Origin: Halalkalibacter wakoensis JCM 9140
GTDB taxonomy: Bacteria > Bacillota > Bacilli > Bacillales > Bacillaceae_D
Direction of reading: 5' to 3'
Length of the DNA stretch: 64,000 bases
NCBI RefSeq assembly: GCF_000513095.1
Contig: NZ_BAUT01000017.1
Coordinates: 1-64,000 of the forward strand
The translations under genes were made by a program, and so were the position numbers. This document shows positions 56,745-64,000 of the stretch, piece after piece. Each line of letters opens with the position of its first letter. Position 1 is the first letter of the stretch. Under the pieces are notes generated by a model. The model was not told the DNA's origin. It saw only the letters and a list, made by a program, of their open reading frames with translations, and made no database searches.

Positions 56745-57827
56745 TTGAGTACTCAATATATTGGCATTATGGTAGATGAAGCTGTCTATAAAGGAATTAA
56801 AGCTGGTCGAACAGGTTATGAGGAAATAGATTTCTATGAGGAAGCGGGAAATCACTTTGGTGTGACTCCTTGTTATTTTCGATTCAGTGATGTGGAGCCT
56901 GATCAAAATGAGATTAGTGCCTATGTAAAAGGGAGTAATGGTAAATATCAAATACGCACAATGCCTACTCCAACTGTTATTCATAATCGAGCGCTGCAGT
57001 TTTCTAAAAACGCCAAAATGAAGATGGATCGTTTAATAAAGGAAGGGAAACTAATCTATAATTCCTGGAATCGCTTTAAGAAATTAGATATTCATCAAGT
57101 TTTAATGAAACAACGTGCATTACGTAAGCATCTTCCAGAAACACATAAAGCTTCAGAAGTAACAATATTAGAGATGCTACAAAAACACAAAAAGGTAATT
57201 ATTAAACCAAACAGTGGTAGCTTAGGAAATGGTCTAATGAAGATTGAGACAAAGGGCAGTAAATATGAATTAAACCTTTATAGTAAAAAAGAAAAGGGCA
57301 GAATTTTTGTCTTATTTGAAAAGGAAATTCCAGACATCTTAAAAAAGAATCTAAGAGCAACTTCTTATGTGGTCCAAGAATATATACCATTATCAGAATA
57401 TGAGGACAACGTCTATGACCTTAGAGTTTCTTGTCAAAAAAATGAAAAAGGGAAATGGCAGGTAAGTGGGATAGTTGGAAAAGTAGCCAATGAAGGTAAT
57501 TTTATAACAAACGTTGCTCAAGGTGGTAATACGTATCCGCTAGATATGTTATTGGAAGATTCACTTGATTTAATCCAAGTAACTAAAGCTATTAAATCTT
57601 TTGCTAAAAAAGCAGCTAAAACAATTGAAAAAGAATACCCTGGCATGGCTGATTTAGGAATTGACATAGGATTAACGAAAGATGGTTTTCCGATGTTTAT
57701 TGAATGCAACGGACGCGATATACGTGTAACTTTTCGGAATGCCGGTATGAAGGAAACTTGGAAAAATACATTTTTCACACCCATTGGTTATGGTGTATCA
57801 TTGCTAAAAACGGATAACGGAGAATAG
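56745..57827 (+). CDS. YheC/YheD-family ATP-grasp protein (spore-coat-associated family)
   Basis: The 360-residue protein belongs to the YheC/YheD family, whose Bacillus members are spore-coat associated. The N-terminal part (IGIMVDEAVYKGI and a TVIHNRAL stretch) is followed by an ATP-grasp fold: KVIIKPNSGSLGNGLMKIE (about 142-160, nucleotide lysine), YVVQEYIPLSEYEDNVYDLRV near 210-230 and FIECNGRDIR near 324 (metal-binding Glu/Asn). These suggest ATP-dependent ligation of a carboxylate to an amine, but the substrate is unknown. The start is TTG 56745 with AAGGAGTG 6 nt upstream. It stands alone between two terminators and has a sigma-K-like promoter. B. subtilis has ybaJ at this place. Confidence 0.88.
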   Translation: MSTQYIGIMVDEAVYKGIKAGRTGYEEIDFYEEAGNHFGVTPCYFRFSDVEPDQNEISAYVKGSNGKYQIRTMPTPTVIHNRALQFSKNAKMKMDRLIKEGKLIYNSWNRFKKLDIHQVLMKQRALRKHLPETHKASEVTILEMLQKHKKVIIKPNSGSLGNGLMKIETKGSKYELNLYSKKEKGRIFVLFEKEIPDILKKNLRATSYVVQEYIPLSEYEDNVYDLRVSCQKNEKGKWQVSGIVGKVANEGNFITNVAQGGNTYPLDMLLEDSLDLIQVTKAIKSFAKKAAKTIEKEYPGMADLGIDIGLTKDGFPMFIECNGRDIRVTFRNAGMKETWKNTFFTPIGYGVSLLKTDNGE

Positions 57828-57844
57828 CTCATATCTGGTTTGCT

Positions 57845-57878
57845 GAAAGGCTCTCATTATGAGAGCTTTTATTTTTTT
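57845..57878 (+). terminator. Terminator after the ATP-grasp gene
   Basis: Arms AAAGGCTCTCA and TGAGAGCTTTT (57846-57870) pair around TTA with one bulge, followed by a T-rich stretch. Confidence 0.8.
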
Positions 57879-57922
57879 TATGTTAGATTTTTACTATATG
57901 AGAAGGTTTGCCATTTAGGGAA

Positions 57923-57931
57923 TGCTATAAT
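57923..57931 (+). promoter_or_regulatory. Extended -10 promoter before the histidine-kinase gene
   Basis: TGCTATAAT at 57923-57931 is a full extended -10 (TGnTATAAT). No good -35 lies 16-18 bp upstream; extended -10 promoters can work without one. Confidence 0.5.
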
Positions 57932-57962
57932 GGGTGGATAACAAGAGTTTGAGGTGAAACCA

Positions 57963-60212
57963 TTGCAATTTGAAAAAAGTGAAAGAAATTCAATTCTGCT
58001 CGTTGCAGTTGGAATATTCTTATTTTTATTAGTGTTCTTTCAGGGAATTGAAACGAATCTTTATCATCTAGCGGATCACTTATTTGTACATACTGTATTT
58101 GAACTTATTAGTATTGGGATCTCATTTTCTATTTTTCTGTATGGATGGTTAACATTCCCCTATTCAAAATCTAGATTGTTATTGCTCGTGTCACTTGCCT
58201 TTTTGGTTGTAGCCATTTTAGATATTTTCCATACATTTTCTTACCCAGGTATGCCGTTTGCCATTGCAGACCACCTTCAAACGACAGCTTGGTTTTGGTT
58301 AGCAGCTCGGTTAACGGAAGCTTTGGTTTTAATACTAGGAATCCTGTTCCTTAGGTTACATTCACCTGTGAAAAATGGTAGAGAAACGTTTATATGGGTA
58401 TTAGCTACTTTTGTGATTTCCATTTGTTTTCCTTATCTAATTCTACAATTCATCGATCAGCTGCCCTTGTTGCTTACTGATGTAGGGCCAACACCTTTAA
58501 AGAACGGAATAGAATATTTTATAGCCTTCTTACATGTGATAGCTATTCTTACAATTTGGAAAGAATATAAAAAAACGAGAACGCTCTTTCATTTAAATTT
58601 GTTGCGAGCTTGTTACTTCTTAATTCTTTGTGGATTAACACTAACCGTGTTTTCAACGGTTTATGATTTCACAGTTATTGTTGGACACGTTTTTAAAGTT
58701 TGTGGATATTTTTTCATCATGAAAGCATTTTACTATGCCAATATAAAAGTACCGTTTGAAAGCAAAAAAAGAACGGAAGAGAAATTGCATGAGGTTGAGC
58801 ATGAATTGGATTTACTGTTTGATCATACAGAGGATGCCATTTTAGTTTGTAACTTAAGTACGAGAAAAGTTGTTCGCACAAATCCTGCGTTTAAAAAAAT
58901 GTTCGGCTATACGAACGATGACATGTTAGAAATAGGTGAACTTATCCCCTTAAAACGAAAAGATGAGTTCAGTTATGTTTATAAGGAGTTGCGTGCTGGG
59001 AGATCGGTTGTTAATTTCAAAACGATTAGACAAAGAAAAGATTTAACGATGATTGATGTAAGTATGACGATATCTCCTATGAAGGATAAAGATCATGAAT
59101 TTTTATGTTCTGTTATTATGAGAGATATTTCTGAACAACAAAGAGCAGATAGAGAGCTTCAAAAAGCTAGAAGAGAGTTGCAAGAAACACTTGAGCAATA
59201 TCAAGGAGTCATCTTTAAATTTAAAAAAGAAGAAGAGCAATTCCTTTACTCATTGATTGATGGGAAGTTGTTTAGAAAAGACGGGAGAATACCTGAGCTA
59301 GTAGTAGGTCGATCAGTTCAAGAATTTCACCCTATTTCAACATCTGATTTTGATAAAGAGATGTTTGATGTGCAGAACAAAAAAGCTTGGGATGGAGAAG
59401 GAGTGGAGTTTCAATTTGAGGATGGAGAGAATTCCGTTTTTCATGTTACGTTAAAGCCAATTAAGCAAGAGGATCAAGTTATTGAAGTCATTGGGAATGT
59501 AGTGGACATAACAAAATTGATTCGAACTGAGGAATTGTTACGTAAGTCAGAGAAGCTGTCAGTAGTCGGAGAGCTTGCAGCTGGATTCGCTCATGAAATT
59601 AGAAATCCGTTAACGACCATTAAAGGGTTTTTACAACTGATTGAATTAGAGGATAATGGAAGTAATATACCGTATGTCACCATTATGCAAAATGAAATTG
59701 TGCGATTGGAAATGATTACGAATGAATTCATGGTTGTGGCGAAACCCCAAGTTAGTAGCTATCAAATGGAGGATATTCAAAGCGTTACGGAAGATGTCAT
59801 CCATTTTCTCAATCCACAAGCACTTCTGCAATCAATAGAAATGAAAACATTTATTCAGGAAAATATACCTTCTCTTTATTGTGATAAGCACCAGTTACAA
59901 CAAGTATTAATCAATATTTATAAAAATGCGATGGAAGCAATGAACAAAGCTGGAACAATTACTACTGACTTATCAATAGTCGAGGACTGTGTGAGGATTT
60001 CCATTACAGACCAAGGTTGTGGAATACCAGAGAATCTAATTTCAAAGCTAGGAGAGCCTTTCTATACATTGAAGGAAAAGGGGACCGGTTTAGGATTAAT
60101 GGTGAGTAAGAAAATAATTGAATCTCATCAAGGGACACTACATATTAAAAGTGAAACGAATGTTGGGACTACGATGACGATTGAATTGCCTCTCACATTT
60201 GAACGATACTAA
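57963..60212 (+). CDS. MASE3-PAS-PAS sensor histidine kinase
   Basis: The protein of 749 residues starts with a MASE3-type membrane domain of about seven or eight spans (10-255; the signature HTFSYPGMP near 93). A short coiled linker (KRTEEKLHEVEHELDLLF), a PAS domain (about 285-392), a helical segment and a second PAS-like domain (about 420-520) follow. The HisKA H-box is LAAGFAHEIRNPLTTIKGF, with the phospho-accepting His near 544. The N box (NIYKNAMEA), G1 (DQGCGIPE) and G2 (GTGLGL) of the ATPase domain are intact. This layout resembles the KinA-KinE sporulation kinases of Bacillus; no response regulator is adjacent, as with those orphan kinases. The signal is unknown. I prefer TTG 57963 (GAGGTG 6 nt upstream) over GTG 57954, which lies in that site. 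Confidence 0.9.
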   Translation: MQFEKSERNSILLVAVGIFLFLLVFFQGIETNLYHLADHLFVHTVFELISIGISFSIFLYGWLTFPYSKSRLLLLVSLAFLVVAILDIFHTFSYPGMPFAIADHLQTTAWFWLAARLTEALVLILGILFLRLHSPVKNGRETFIWVLATFVISICFPYLILQFIDQLPLLLTDVGPTPLKNGIEYFIAFLHVIAILTIWKEYKKTRTLFHLNLLRACYFLILCGLTLTVFSTVYDFTVIVGHVFKVCGYFFIMKAFYYANIKVPFESKKRTEEKLHEVEHELDLLFDHTEDAILVCNLSTRKVVRTNPAFKKMFGYTNDDMLEIGELIPLKRKDEFSYVYKELRAGRSVVNFKTIRQRKDLTMIDVSMTISPMKDKDHEFLCSVIMRDISEQQRADRELQKARRELQETLEQYQGVIFKFKKEEEQFLYSLIDGKLFRKDGRIPELVVGRSVQEFHPISTSDFDKEMFDVQNKKAWDGEGVEFQFEDGENSVFHVTLKPIKQEDQVIEVIGNVVDITKLIRTEELLRKSEKLSVVGELAAGFAHEIRNPLTTIKGFLQLIELEDNGSNIPYVTIMQNEIVRLEMITNEFMVVAKPQVSSYQMEDIQSVTEDVIHFLNPQALLQSIEMKTFIQENIPSLYCDKHQLQQVLINIYKNAMEAMNKAGTITTDLSIVEDCVRISITDQGCGIPENLISKLGEPFYTLKEKGTGLGLMVSKKIIESHQGTLHIKSETNVGTTMTIELPLTFERY

Positions 60213-60228
60213 ATATAAAAGGTTAGAG

Positions 60229-60262
60229 TGGCGTCCAACATATAGTTGGGGCGCCATTTTCT
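60229..60262. terminator. Bidirectional terminator between convergent genes
   Basis: Arms TGGCGTCCAAC (60229-60239) and GTTGGGGCGCCA (60245-60256) pair with one bulge, followed by TTTTCTTT on the + strand. It lies between the histidine-kinase gene and the convergent glycosyltransferase gene and may serve both. Confidence 0.7.
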
Positions 60263-61426
60263 TTAGCTTCGGTATGTTTCATATAACTTTAACATTCGCT
60301 TTGCTGAGTGTTCCCAGGTGAAGTGGGCATGAACATGTTGGATCGCTCTTTTTCCGAGTTTTTTTATTCGGGTAGGTTTTGATAGCAAATCTAGGAGGGT
60401 ATTTGTAAGGTCTTCCTCTAAGGTTGAAGGGTTTAGTAACAATCCATTCTTACCATCTGCTATAATTTCTGGTATTCCTCCTGAGTTAGTGGCAATAACA
60501 GTGGCTCCAGTTGCCATTGCTTCAATGTTTACAAGGCCAAAAGGTTCTGCTTTGGAGGGAACAACAATAATATCAGCAATTTGAAACCACTTTTGAATTT
60601 CATCGTGTGGAACATAGGGAATGAAGCGAACGGATTCCCCAAGTGGTTCGGCAGACTTGTGGAGTTCTTTTACGTATTTGGTTTCTTGGTTGATTCCGAA
60701 AAAGGCACTTCCTACAACGAATAGAACGGCTTCCTGTTCTTTTTTTATTATATTTGGGAACACATTTACTAGATGATGCACGCCCTTCGATTCTTTTAAC
60801 CTTCCGATATAAAGAATAATCTTTTTGTTCTCAACCCCAAGTGTTTGTTTGAAACTTAATATGTTCTTTTGCAACGAACTAGACCACTTTGATTCGAATT
60901 GATTCACATCAATTCCCAGGTGATTGACAATTACTTTTTCTTGATCACAGTTTGTTTGAGTTATAACGTACTCTTTAATAAAATGACTGTTTACGATTAC
61001 CTTGTTAGCTGCTTCTATGCTTTCGATTAAGTTTTTTCTTGAAATTCTATTCCGCTTCATAAAAACAGTGGAATGAACAAAAAGCCATATCTGCTTATTC
61101 GGAAAAGCTTTTCGCACTTTGGAAATGTATTTAGGACGATTTTCTATTTGAATGATGTCTGGATTTACCTCATGCAATTTATCAATGACAGCTTCCAAAT
61201 AAGAGTCGGCACCTTTATAAGGAAAACGAAAATAAGAAAGTTGGCCAATTTCTTCAAACGTAGGATGCTTCCTTGATTTTCTTCCGAAGATGAAACAATC
61301 CACATCGTTCTGTAGTCTAGTTGTGATTTCATCCACAACGGTTTCAACAGAAGTGGATTTTGGGTCTGGTATAGGGTGGGTTCCAGGAGTAACAATAGCT
61401 ACTCTAGGGTGTTGATGCATAGACAT
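60263..61426 (-). CDS. GT4-family glycosyltransferase, CotSA-like
   Basis: The 387-residue GT-B enzyme begins with a nucleotide-sugar-type Rossmann domain (HPRVAIVTPGTHPIPDPKSTSVETVV) and has the GT4 donor-binding half with IILYIGRLKESKGVHHLVN near 210 and the E-x7-E motif in AEPFGLVNIEAMATG near 300. Substrates are unknown. It resembles the Bacillus spore-coat glycosyltransferase CotSA and the YtcC type. The start is the ATG at 61426 with AAAGGAGAGA just upstream on this strand; the frame is open further but without homology. The gene is divergent from the tandem-kinase gene; in B. subtilis cotSA is likewise next to a kinase-fold gene (cotS). The spore role is an inference from family and neighbours. 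Confidence 0.87.
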   Translation of the reverse strand: MSMHQHPRVAIVTPGTHPIPDPKSTSVETVVDEITTRLQNDVDCFIFGRKSRKHPTFEEIGQLSYFRFPYKGADSYLEAVIDKLHEVNPDIIQIENRPKYISKVRKAFPNKQIWLFVHSTVFMKRNRISRKNLIESIEAANKVIVNSHFIKEYVITQTNCDQEKVIVNHLGIDVNQFESKWSSSLQKNILSFKQTLGVENKKIILYIGRLKESKGVHHLVNVFPNIIKKEQEAVLFVVGSAFFGINQETKYVKELHKSAEPLGESVRFIPYVPHDEIQKWFQIADIIVVPSKAEPFGLVNIEAMATGATVIATNSGGIPEIIADGKNGLLLNPSTLEEDLTNTLLDLLSKPTRIKKLGKRAIQHVHAHFTWEHSAKRMLKLYETYRS

Positions 61427-61579
61427 TCTCTCCTTTAATAACAAAGGTTGCTTTAGTCTATTCAATTTATTTTTGTTTGTAACACTATTTAGTAAATAAC
61501 CGTTGCGAACAATCATTCTTTACATAAATATAGTAATGACTAAAAAGGCCTATGAACGAATAGTGGAAAGGAGAAAAGT

Positions 61580-62938
61580 ATGAGGGAGTTTGAGTCAATT
61601 AAAGTAAAGAAGGGTCATCCAAAAGTGATAATTGAACACAATCCAACCCCTTACAAATTAATTGGTAAAGGTGTACAGGGAGCGGTATTTCAAATTGCAG
61701 ATAATCGTTGTGTGAAAATTTATCCAAAAGCTGAGGATGCAGCACAGGAACAGGAAGTACTACTGGCAGGGAAAGACTCACCTTATTTGCCGAACATGTA
61801 TGAAACTGGAGAAAATTACACAGTTATGGAATATATTTCAGGAATGACTTTAGATGAGTATTTACTTAAAAAAAGGAGAATGCCAAAACATATTAGTAAG
61901 CAAATTATAAACATGTTTAAGGACTTTGAAAGAATTGGATTTAAGCGTTTCGACAAAAATGTTAGACATATACTTGTTACGAATGAAAAAAAGTTAAAAG
62001 TGATCGATCATGTGAACTCTTTTAAAAAGAGGTTGCCTGTTCCAAGAACTCTCTTCAAGACACTTGATAATATGGGGTTGTTGGAAGAGTTCAGAAAGCA
62101 CGTAAAGTTAATTGATCAGGAACTTTATATAAAATGGATGAATTCAAGGACATTGAGTCGGTATGTTCATAAAGCAGATGAAATCAAAAAGGATAATAAA
62201 TTTGAGCATATTGAGATAGGTCCATTAATTGGAAAGGGATTACAAAGTAAAGTATACAAAGGTTATGATCATAAATGGAAAAGAGACGTTGCAATTAAAG
62301 AAAGAGTCTTATTAAAAGGTGCTATAAAAGAAGCAGAGATCATGCGAAAATACAAGAAGCATTCTTCATTGCCGAAGCTTTATGATTATTTTAAATACAA
62401 CAGTCGGGGTTATTTAGTTATGGAGTATATTAACGGAGCTCCGCTAGCTGATGGAAGGAAGATTCAGAAGAAAAGTGAGCAAGATGCGATTGAAATTACA
62501 ATTAAAATTTTAGAAGCGGTTGGCCATTTGCACAAGTATAATATTTTTCATTGTGATATCCTACCTAAGAATATTTTATTAGTAAATGGTACGCGGAACC
62601 AAATTAAAGTGATCGATCTTGGTTTTGCCTTTGAAAAAAACAATGAGGATGGATATAAAGGTCAGCGAAAACATAGAAGAGTGTCAGGGAAGCCACCGGA
62701 ACTTAGAGAGCAATTATTACGATTAGATGAATCAACAGATGTTTATTCATCCGCCTATGTATGTGTATGTTTATTAACAGGAAAATTTCCAAAGTGGGAT
62801 AATCAGTTAGGTGTACACACGTTCACTTTAGAAAATAAGGTTGTAGAGGATGTAATAAGAAAAGCAATGAGCCAGCAACCGAAACAGAGATACAAAACGA
62901 CAATTGAATTTAAAGAGGCATTAAGAAATCTTTTATAG
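61580..62938 (+). CDS. Tandem protein-kinase fusion: degenerate N-terminal and intact C-terminal Hanks-type kinase
   Basis: The 452-residue protein holds two kinase folds. Domain 1 (about 24-195) has a glycine loop GKGVQGAVF (29-37), a lysine in CVKIYPK (46) and a hinge VMEYISGMTLDEYL. Its catalytic loop reads RFDKNVRH (Asp125 kept, Asn replaced by His132), and DFG is replaced by DHV (143-145). It resembles Bacillus YrzF/YbdM. Domain 2 (about 209-452) has GKGLQSKVY (218-226), VAIK (Lys240), Glu251, HCDILPKN (Asp326, Asn331), DLG (346-348) and PPE (372-374), so it should be active. No membrane span or signal peptide is seen, so it acts in the cytoplasm, perhaps of the sporulating mother cell. 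ATG 61580 follows GGAAAGGAG. Targets are unknown. Confidence 0.88.
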   Translation: MREFESIKVKKGHPKVIIEHNPTPYKLIGKGVQGAVFQIADNRCVKIYPKAEDAAQEQEVLLAGKDSPYLPNMYETGENYTVMEYISGMTLDEYLLKKRRMPKHISKQIINMFKDFERIGFKRFDKNVRHILVTNEKKLKVIDHVNSFKKRLPVPRTLFKTLDNMGLLEEFRKHVKLIDQELYIKWMNSRTLSRYVHKADEIKKDNKFEHIEIGPLIGKGLQSKVYKGYDHKWKRDVAIKERVLLKGAIKEAEIMRKYKKHSSLPKLYDYFKYNSRGYLVMEYINGAPLADGRKIQKKSEQDAIEITIKILEAVGHLHKYNIFHCDILPKNILLVNGTRNQIKVIDLGFAFEKNNEDGYKGQRKHRRVSGKPPELREQLLRLDESTDVYSSAYVCVCLLTGKFPKWDNQLGVHTFTLENKVVEDVIRKAMSQQPKQRYKTTIEFKEALRNLL

Positions 62939-63015
62939 TATCCCATATAAGGTTGTTTCCAATTCAACAAAATGAACGAAATTAGTTATTGGACAATATC
63001 GACAGTTTTTCCACT

Positions 63016-63045
63016 GCATGCTTCATCTTTCGCTTCCTTATACTA
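63016..63045 (+). promoter_or_regulatory. Candidate sigma-G promoter of ybaK-cwlD
   Basis: GCATG at 63016-63020 fits the sigma-G -35 consensus GHATR, and TATACTA at 63039-63045, 18 bp later, differs by one base from the -10 consensus CATNHTA. Forespore expression of ybaK-cwlD is known in B. subtilis. Confidence 0.5.
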
Positions 63046-63080
63046 ATAAGAAGAAATTGAAAGGAGAGGAGCGAAAGACC

Positions 63081-63515
63081 ATGACAGTCACTTTGCTTGC
63101 GGAAAAGCGAAGAGAAAAGCAGTGGAAGTTTGAACGGGGTGTATTACGAAACCTTTCATTAAAAAAAGTTCAAGCGAACGTTGAGGAACATTTCAAACCT
63201 GTTGTGCCTTTTCATTTTCTTTCCCATCCGTTTTTGTTAGATCCTTGTATGGATATGGCCATTGATGCTTACCTGTTAGGAGCTGAATATGGAAAGTTTG
63301 GGTACTTGGGTGAGTCTATTGTTAAAGTGAAACAACGATGTGATGATGATTTAACGGAAATTACACATTGTATCTTCAACCTTTTACAAGGATGGCTAAT
63401 TGAATCAGATTATGTTCTTGATTCGTTGCAAATTGCTACAGAATCATTTGTTGACCACTGGTGGACAAAAGGATTCATTGAGGGTGAAAAAAGATACAGA
63501 CTACGCTTGCATTAA
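63081..63515 (+). CDS. ybaK: YbaK-family protein (DUF2521), sporulation-linked
   Basis: The 144-residue soluble protein matches the YbaK family of spore formers, of unknown function. Visible stretches are the basic N-terminus (TLLAEKRREKQWKFERGVLR) and the acidic-aromatic C-terminal half with DPCMDMAIDAYLLGAEYGKFGYLGESI (partly) and VDHWWTKGFIEGEKRYRLRLH. I chose ATG 63081 after AAAGGAGAGG; the frame is open 63 nt further but crosses the promoter. In B. subtilis ybaK lies directly before cwlD, as here. Confidence 0.88.
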   Translation: MTVTLLAEKRREKQWKFERGVLRNLSLKKVQANVEEHFKPVVPFHFLSHPFLLDPCMDMAIDAYLLGAEYGKFGYLGESIVKVKQRCDDDLTEITHCIFNLLQGWLIESDYVLDSLQIATESFVDHWWTKGFIEGEKRYRLRLH

Positions 63516-63540
63516 TAAATAGATTATGAAGGAAAAGTTA

Positions 63541-63585
63541 GAGGAGTAGGGAAAAGGAAATTCACCTTTTTTCTATTCCTTTTTC
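63541..63585 (+). terminator. Terminator between ybaK and cwlD
   Basis: A stem pairs AGGAGTAGGGAAAAGG (about 63542-63557) with CCTTTTTTCTATTCCT (about 63564-63579), with G-T pairs, and runs into a T tract. Partial read-through to cwlD is likely. TTCATATT at 63583-63590 recalls a sigma-E -35 but has no good -10. Confidence 0.6.
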
Positions 63586-63636
63586 ATATTCTTCGCCTTG
63601 TCCCAATATATATAAAGGGACGAGGAGGGATGGAGA

Positions 63637-64000
63637 GTGAACTTGGTAAAGTGGGCAAAAGGGGCAGCTTTTGCATTAGGTGTTGTTTGTTTATTATTTA
63701 TTGTTCAATATCAATTTGTTAGTAATGATTCATGGTCTACATGGAATTTGCCATTATCAGGAAAGGTGATTGTTGTTGACCCCGGTCATGGTGGCATTGA
63801 TGGAGGTGCTGTTTCAAAAAGTGGAATGCTTGAAAAGGACGTTACCTTACTCATAAGCGAACAGCTTCGGGATTATTTACAAGAAGCTGGAGCTTTAGTG
63901 TTAATGACACGAGAAGATGACCATGATTTAGCAAATGCAGATACAAAACGAGTGAGGCAACGAAAAAATGAAGATTTGAGAAGACGTGCAGAGATTGTGA
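63637..64000 (+). CDS. cwlD: CwlD, N-acetylmuramoyl-L-alanine amidase for spore cortex (5' part only)
   Basis: CwlD removes the peptide from muramic acid in spore cortex so that, with PdaA, muramic lactam can be made, the mark read by germination enzymes. The 121 codons present show a signal/anchor helix (about 5-25: WAKGAAFALGVVCLLFIV) and the start of the Amidase_3 domain: VIVVDPGHGGIDGGAV with the first zinc His, LEKDVTL with the zinc Glu, and DYLQEAGALVLMTRE. The gene runs off the right edge in an open frame. The start is GTG 63637, 7 nt after GAGGAGGG. Confidence 0.95.
   Translation, partial: MNLVKWAKGAAFALGVVCLLFIVQYQFVSNDSWSTWNLPLSGKVIVVDPGHGGIDGGAVSKSGMLEKDVTLLISEQLRDYLQEAGALVLMTREDDHDLANADTKRVRQRKNEDLRRRAEIV

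Noticed and set aside
62988-63006. GGACAATA and CGACAGT near ybaK as another copy of the repeats at 242-335
   Set aside because: Only two partial matches with 9-bp spacing are present and the 21-bp pitch is absent; chance is a sufficient explanation.

Overview
The window is a low-GC, Gram-positive, endospore-forming chromosome of the Bacillaceae. The evidence is the gene order (ctsR-mcsA-mcsB-clpC-radA-disA-yacL-ispD-ispF-gltX-cysE-cysS-mrnC-rlmB-rae1-sigH-rpmG-secE-nusG, the rpoBC, str and S10/spc/alpha clusters, ecfA1-ecfA2-ecfT-truA-rplM-rpsI, then ybaK-cwlD), which is that of Bacillus subtilis almost gene for gene, together with the frequent TTG/GTG starts and strong Shine-Dalgarno sites. 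Sequence flavour recalls the alkaliphile branch (B. halodurans and relatives), but that is only an impression. Nearly everything is on the + strand; the only supported minus-strand genes are an IS256-type transposase and a glycosyltransferase. No rRNA or tRNA gene was recognised.

Layout. 1-489: terminator of an off-window transcript, then non-coding DNA holding five GACAATAA-type repeats at an exact 21-bp pitch. 490-1274: a frameshifted VLRF1/baeRF10-like release-factor gene. 1454-8725: CtsR-controlled protein quality-control operon (a TTGCAC-17-TATAAT promoter and a perfect CtsR box), then radA and disA. 8770-17018: yacL, isoprenoid genes ispD/ispF, and gltX followed by a cysteine T-box that controls cysE-cysS. 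17026-18962: sigH, rpmG, secE, nusG. 19135-22303: rplK-rplA, L10-leader-controlled rplJ-rplL, and a methyltransferase gene. 22637-34750: rpoB, rpoC, rplGB, rpsL, rpsG, fusA, tuf. 34819-36531: a 51-bp minisatellite split by a 1380-bp IS256-family element with an 8-bp target duplication. 36790-52133: the S10-spc-alpha ribosomal super-operon behind tandem promoters. 52247-56551: ECF transporter energising module, truA, rplM, rpsI. 56745-62938: four accessory genes (YheC/YheD-type ATP-grasp protein, MASE3-PAS histidine kinase, CotSA-like glycosyltransferase, tandem protein-kinase fusion) sitting where B. subtilis has ybaJ. 63081-64000: ybaK and the start of cwlD.

The core genes supply transcription, translation, secretion and heat-shock proteolysis. 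The accessory block looks like a spore-surface or sporulation-signalling set: it is flanked by the cortex gene cwlD, and sigma-K-like and sigma-G-like promoter matches precede the ATP-grasp gene and ybaK.

Five genes (the baeRF10-like gene, mcsA, rpoC, fusA, rplR) each lack exactly one base. Three of them are essential, so most or all of these are probably consensus-sequence errors, not biology. The items most worth following up are the phased repeat array at 242-335, the minisatellite/IS locus, the tandem kinase and its island, and several structured leaders.
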